DNA of 8,775 nucleotides from Alphaproteobacteria bacterium (GTDB taxonomy: Bacteria; Pseudomonadota; Alphaproteobacteria; M2410). Positions 6,120-8,775 of the stretch are shown one piece after another (within the stretch, counting starts at the first letter, position 1; the number at the start of each line of letters is the position of its first letter). The notes under the pieces are model-generated. The model was not told the origin of the DNA, searched no databases, and saw only the letters and a program-made list of their open reading frames with translations. Location of the stretch: assembly GCA_021774955.1 (NCBI GenBank), contig JAJFIN010000289.1, positions 1-8,775 of the forward strand, in the 5' to 3' direction. A program made the position numbers and the translations under genes.

Positions 6120-6767
6120 ATGCCGAGACTGAGAGAGGTTCCACGCGCGGAAGTTACCGACGAAGTTATCCTTGGGCTATACGACCTTTTATTTGACGAC
6201 AAAGATCCGGTGACAGAGCCGGGGACAGAGACCGGGACGCCAGGTGATTGGTGGACGGTGTTTGCACTTGTACCCGACTGTTTTAGACATTGCGTTCAGG
6301 GTTTCCAGTTTTATCGAAGTCCAAAACGAAAACTCGACCCCCAATTGCGCGAGCTCGGCCAAACGCGCGCAGGCTACTCACGATCCTCGCTGTTTGTTTA
6401 TTCACAACATTGCAAATCGTGTCGTGGCGTCGGTATGTCAGAAGAAAAAATTCAAGCCATTCCGCATTATCAAGTGTCCGATGTCTTTTCACCGCTCGAG
6501 CGCGCGGTTCTCGCCTATACGGATGCGTTAGTGCTTGAAGGCGGGCGGGTGCCAGATGAGGTGTTCAAAGTATTGAAAGACAATTTGAGCGATGAAGAAA
6601 TTCTGGAACTGACCTACATCACATCACTTTATGAAATGCATGCGACGATGACCAAAGCTTTACGGCTCGAGTTTGACAATGTCGATGAACGGATGGTGGA
6701 AATCCCGGCACCAACGGCAGAGGCAAACCTAGACGTTATGCGTATGGTGGATCGAGGCGAACAATAA
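6120..6767 (+). CDS. Carboxymuconolactone decarboxylase / AhpD-like protein
   Basis: A 215-residue, mainly helical protein of the CMD/AhpD superfamily. Seen: HCKSCRGVGMSEEKI with the CxxC pair C98/C101 preceded by H97, in the position of the AhpD redox motif, followed by the typical FSPLERAVLAYTDAL segment (122-137) and DEVFKVLKDNLSDEEILELTYI (by position 146-167). The residue three places after the second cysteine is glycine, not the histidine of the classical CxxCxxxH AhpD motif. It has the length of the larger, single-domain uncharacterised members. Known: the superfamily includes gamma-carboxymuconolactone decarboxylase and thiol peroxidases; the CxxC favours a redox rather than a decarboxylase role, but this is not settled. 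It is followed after 14 bases by a VOC enzyme gene, so the two probably act together, perhaps on a small organic or peroxidic substrate. Confidence 0.83.
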   Translation: MPRLREVPRAEVTDEVILGLYDLLFDDKDPVTEPGTETGTPGDWWTVFALVPDCFRHCVQGFQFYRSPKRKLDPQLRELGQTRAGYSRSSLFVYSQHCKSCRGVGMSEEKIQAIPHYQVSDVFSPLERAVLAYTDALVLEGGRVPDEVFKVLKDNLSDEEILELTYITSLYEMHATMTKALRLEFDNVDERMVEIPAPTAEANLDVMRMVDRGEQ

Positions 6768-6781
6768 GTTTGGAGATAAAG

Positions 6782-7312
6782 ATGGGCTACCATCACCTAG
6801 CCTTCGCGGCAAAAAACATGAAGGATATCCACCACTTTTACGAAGAGGTGATGGAGTTTGAATTGGTGAAAGTCGAAATTGGACCGGCGCCACAAGGGGG
6901 ATGGGCCAAGCACTTCTTCTACCGAATGGAAGACGATTCTAAATTTATCGCGTTCTGGGAAATGCATGATATGCCGGGCACGGAGGGTTTTGAATCAAAC
7001 ATATCTAAGGCGGCGGGCGTTCCCGATCATGTCAACCACATTGCCTTTGATGTGGTCGACAAAGCCGATCTCGATCGGCGCCAACAACAATGGCTCGACG
7101 CAGGTTTAGACGTCCTTGAGATCGATCATAATTGGTGCCATTCGATCTATACTAAAGACCCGAATGACAATCTGGTGGAGTTTTGCCTAACCACGGGGAG
7201 TTTTACTGAAGCTGATCGCGAGCGAGCGTTAGAGGCCCTGACGCGTGATGACGTTGACGCCTCAAAACCACCCGCGACGATTATTTCGCATAGAGCTGAG
7301 GCTGCTGAGTGA
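6782..7312 (+). CDS. VOC-superfamily metalloenzyme (glyoxalase / extradiol dioxygenase fold)
   Basis: A 176-residue protein with paired beta-alpha-beta-beta-beta modules. Candidate metal ligands are H5 in YHHLAF at the start of module 1, H86 in VNHIAFDV at the start of module 2, and E133 in NLVEFCLTT; H120 (CHSIYTKDPNDN) lies near the active site as in many dioxygenase-like members. This is a complete 2-His-1-Glu set, so it is probably an active metal-dependent enzyme. The reaction (lyase, isomerase, dioxygenase or thiol transfer) cannot be told from sequence. The tail after residue 140 is charged and looks disordered. GGAG six bases before the ATG at 6782 supports this start over a TTG four codons upstream. 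It is very likely translated from the same transcript as the CMD-like gene before it. It converges on maeB across a palindromic repeat. Confidence 0.85.
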   Translation: MGYHHLAFAAKNMKDIHHFYEEVMEFELVKVEIGPAPQGGWAKHFFYRMEDDSKFIAFWEMHDMPGTEGFESNISKAAGVPDHVNHIAFDVVDKADLDRRQQQWLDAGLDVLEIDHNWCHSIYTKDPNDNLVEFCLTTGSFTEADRERALEALTRDDVDASKPPATIISHRAEAAE

Positions 7313-7365
7313 GGGTGGTGTTTGTTCGTTTCCATACTGAAATATTCAACAAATTTTTACTCCAA

Positions 7366-7469
7366 CGTCATCCTGAGGAGGATGTGCAACATCCGTCTCG
7401 AAGGATTGAGGTTTCATCTCTGCCATGCCTCCTTCGAGACGCCACCTATGGTGGCTCCTCAGGATAACG
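7366..7469. repeat. Paired REP/BIME-like palindromic repeat, copy 2
   Basis: Half-unit one (7366-7405) reads CGTCATCCTGAGGAG, then the hairpin GATGT-GCA-ACATC (7381-7393), then CGTCTCGAAGGA. Half-unit two (7430-7469) is its inverse: TCCTTCGAGAC, then CCACC-TAT-GGTGG (7442-7454), then CTCCTCAGGATAACG. The flanking arms are nearly identical in both halves, while the inner stem has a different sequence in each yet always pairs. Compared with 1872-1963 the halves are in the opposite order (head-to-head versus tail-to-tail). It lies between two converging genes, where it could stabilise or end both transcripts. Some 24 bp separate the halves. Confidence 0.87.
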
Positions 7470-7500
7470 GAAGAGTGTGAGGCATAATTCGAAATAGAGC

Positions 7501-8775
7501 CTATCCGCCGAAGGCTGCCACTGTATCGACCGCAGCAAAGGCTGACATGTTGATGAGCCCGCGCGCGGTGACCGAGGGCGTCACGATGTGGGCTGGCCGA
7601 CCGGAGCCCAGCAAAATTGGTCCAACATGAAGGCCGTCGCCCAGCACTTTCAAAAGTTCAAAGGCGATATTGGCGGCATCGAGATTGGGCATGATTAACA
7701 GGTTGGCCGGACCGTCTAAAAGTGAGTTCGGAAAGATGCGATCTCTGTGTTGCGGATTAAGCGCTGCTTCTGCCTGCATCTCGCCTTCCACTTCCAAGTC
7801 TGGTGCTTCTTGACGTAACAGCTCAACGGCGTGACACATCTTTAGGGCAGACTCGGTCGAGGCAGAACCAAAGCTTGAATGCGATAGGAGCGCCACTTTT
7901 GGTTCAATACCGAAGCGCTTAATTTGCTTGGCGGCCAATTGCGTCATCTCGGAGATTTCCTCCGCAGACGGATTGGCTGTCACGAAGGTATCGCAGAGAA
8001 ATATCGCGCCTTTAGGCAGGATTAGGACGGACAAGGCAGACACACCTGACACACCTTGTTGTTTGCCCAGCACGTCGAGCACATAGCGCAAGTGAAAGTC
8101 ATAACGACCATAGGTGCCGCAAATGAGACCATCGACCTCGCCACGTCGCAGCATGATCGCACCAATGGCTGTGGTATTGGTGCGCATAATCGTGCGGGCC
8201 GCATCGGGTGAGACGCCGCCGCGCTCCATCACTTTGTGATAGCTCTGCCAGTAAGATTCGTAGCGTGGGTCATCTTCCGGATTGCACAAATCAAAGTGTT
8301 CTTCGGCGCGCAGGCGCAGGCCCAGGCGTTCTATGCGTTTCTCGATCACGCTCGGCCGGCCGATCAATGTCGGGCGCGCCATGCCTTCGTCAATCACCGC
8401 CTGCACCGCCAATAACACGCGCTCATCTTCACCTTCGGCATAACAAAGACGGGCTTTGGTGCGCGATTTTTTGGCCGCGGCAAAAACCGGCTGCATGATA
8501 TTGCCCGTTTTGAACACAAGCGTATTGAGGCGATCCCGATAAGCATCCATGTCTTCGATGGGGCGTGTGGCGACGCCGGACTCCATGGCGGCTTGGGCCA
8601 CAGCAGGGGCCACTGCTGTTATCAACCGGGGATCAAATGGTTTTGGTAAAACATAGTCCGGGCCGAGACGTAGTTCTTCGCCGCTATAGGCTTTGGCAAC
8701 CACGTCGGAACTTTCGGCTTCGGCAAGCGCGGCGATGGCTTTGACGCAAGCGATCTTCATTTCTTCGTTGATGGT
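7501..8775 (-). CDS. maeB: NADP-dependent malic enzyme, C-terminal part with phosphotransacetylase-like domain (partial)
   Basis: The gene enters from the right edge without its N-terminus; 424 residues are visible. The first 60 or so (INEEMKIACVKAIAALAEAE, then LGPDYVLPKPFDPRL) match the end of the malic-enzyme NAD(P)-binding domain. From about residue 90 to the end lies a phosphate acetyl/butyryltransferase-like domain (RLCYAEGEDERVLLAVQAVIDEG, by position, then CGTYGRYDFHLRY and LSHSSFGSAST). Known: this fusion is MaeB, about 750 residues in full, which decarboxylates malate to pyruvate; its Pta-like domain has no transacetylase role but binds acetyl-CoA as an allosteric inhibitor in the enzymes studied. 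The usual substrate context is C4 growth and NADPH supply. The frame is open to the window end and the stop is TAG. The visible M at 8760 is internal, not a start. Confidence 0.93.
   Translation of the reverse strand, partial: TINEEMKIACVKAIAALAEAESSDVVAKAYSGEELRLGPDYVLPKPFDPRLITAVAPAVAQAAMESGVATRPIEDMDAYRDRLNTLVFKTGNIMQPVFAAAKKSRTKARLCYAEGEDERVLLAVQAVIDEGMARPTLIGRPSVIEKRIERLGLRLRAEEHFDLCNPEDDPRYESYWQSYHKVMERGGVSPDAARTIMRTNTTAIGAIMLRRGEVDGLICGTYGRYDFHLRYVLDVLGKQQGVSGVSALSVLILPKGAIFLCDTFVTANPSAEEISEMTQLAAKQIKRFGIEPKVALLSHSSFGSASTESALKMCHAVELLRQEAPDLEVEGEMQAEAALNPQHRDRIFPNSLLDGPANLLIMPNLDAANIAFELLKVLGDGLHVGPILLGSGRPAHIVTPSVTARGLINMSAFAAVDTVAAFGG

Noticed and set aside
8760..8775. Treating the ATG at 8760 as the start of a stand-alone phosphotransacetylase-like protein
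   Set aside because: The frame stays open to the window edge, and the residues on either side of the ATG match the interior of a MaeB malic-enzyme domain.

Overview
The window looks like chromosomal DNA of an alphaproteobacterium of moderate G+C content. Three things point there: the protein styles (a CDF exporter paired with a CadR/ZntR-type MerR protein, a YgfZ protein, and a MaeB malic enzyme fused to a phosphotransacetylase-like domain), a Zur-like box before a ZnuD-type receptor, and paired palindromic repeats with CTCCTCAGG / CTTCGAGAC arms, a type I remember as abundant in alphaproteobacterial intergenic DNA. No RNA gene, transposase, phage gene or CRISPR array is visible. I cannot name the genus. 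No gene-free stretch exceeds 300 bases; the longest, 409-678, is mostly a 168-bp paired-hairpin repeat.

Layout. A small GFA-family zinc protein (+, 4-408) converges on a compact cation-efflux transporter (-, 679-1323), with the 168-bp inverted repeat between them. The transporter is divergent from a MerR-family metal sensor (+, 1422-1847). Their shared intergenic DNA holds a textbook MerR-type promoter with a 19-bp spacer and a 15-bp dyad. A second repeat family (1872-1963) separates the sensor from a likely two-gene operon: YgfZ-like folate-binding protein (1988-2884) and a hormone-sensitive-lipase-type hydrolase (2902-3795). An AT-rich leader with a Zur-box-like palindrome (3880-3898) precedes a ZnuD-type TonB-dependent receptor (3964-6036). 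Then come a carboxymuconolactone-decarboxylase/AhpD-like protein (6120-6767) and a VOC metalloenzyme (6782-7312), 14 bp apart. Another copy of the second repeat family (7366-7469) sits where this pair converges on the 3' part of maeB (-, 7501 to the window end).

How it fits together. The clearest theme is divalent metal balance: a metal-induced exporter and sensor at one end, and a predicted zinc-repressed zinc importer about 2.5 kb away. The rest is mixed metabolism: Fe-S cluster repair, ester hydrolysis, probable small-molecule or peroxide chemistry, and C4 decarboxylation. I see no clear novel multi-gene system. The most unusual signals are the two families of paired hairpin repeats, including changes that preserve pairing in one of them, and the cysteine-containing metal site predicted in the exporter.
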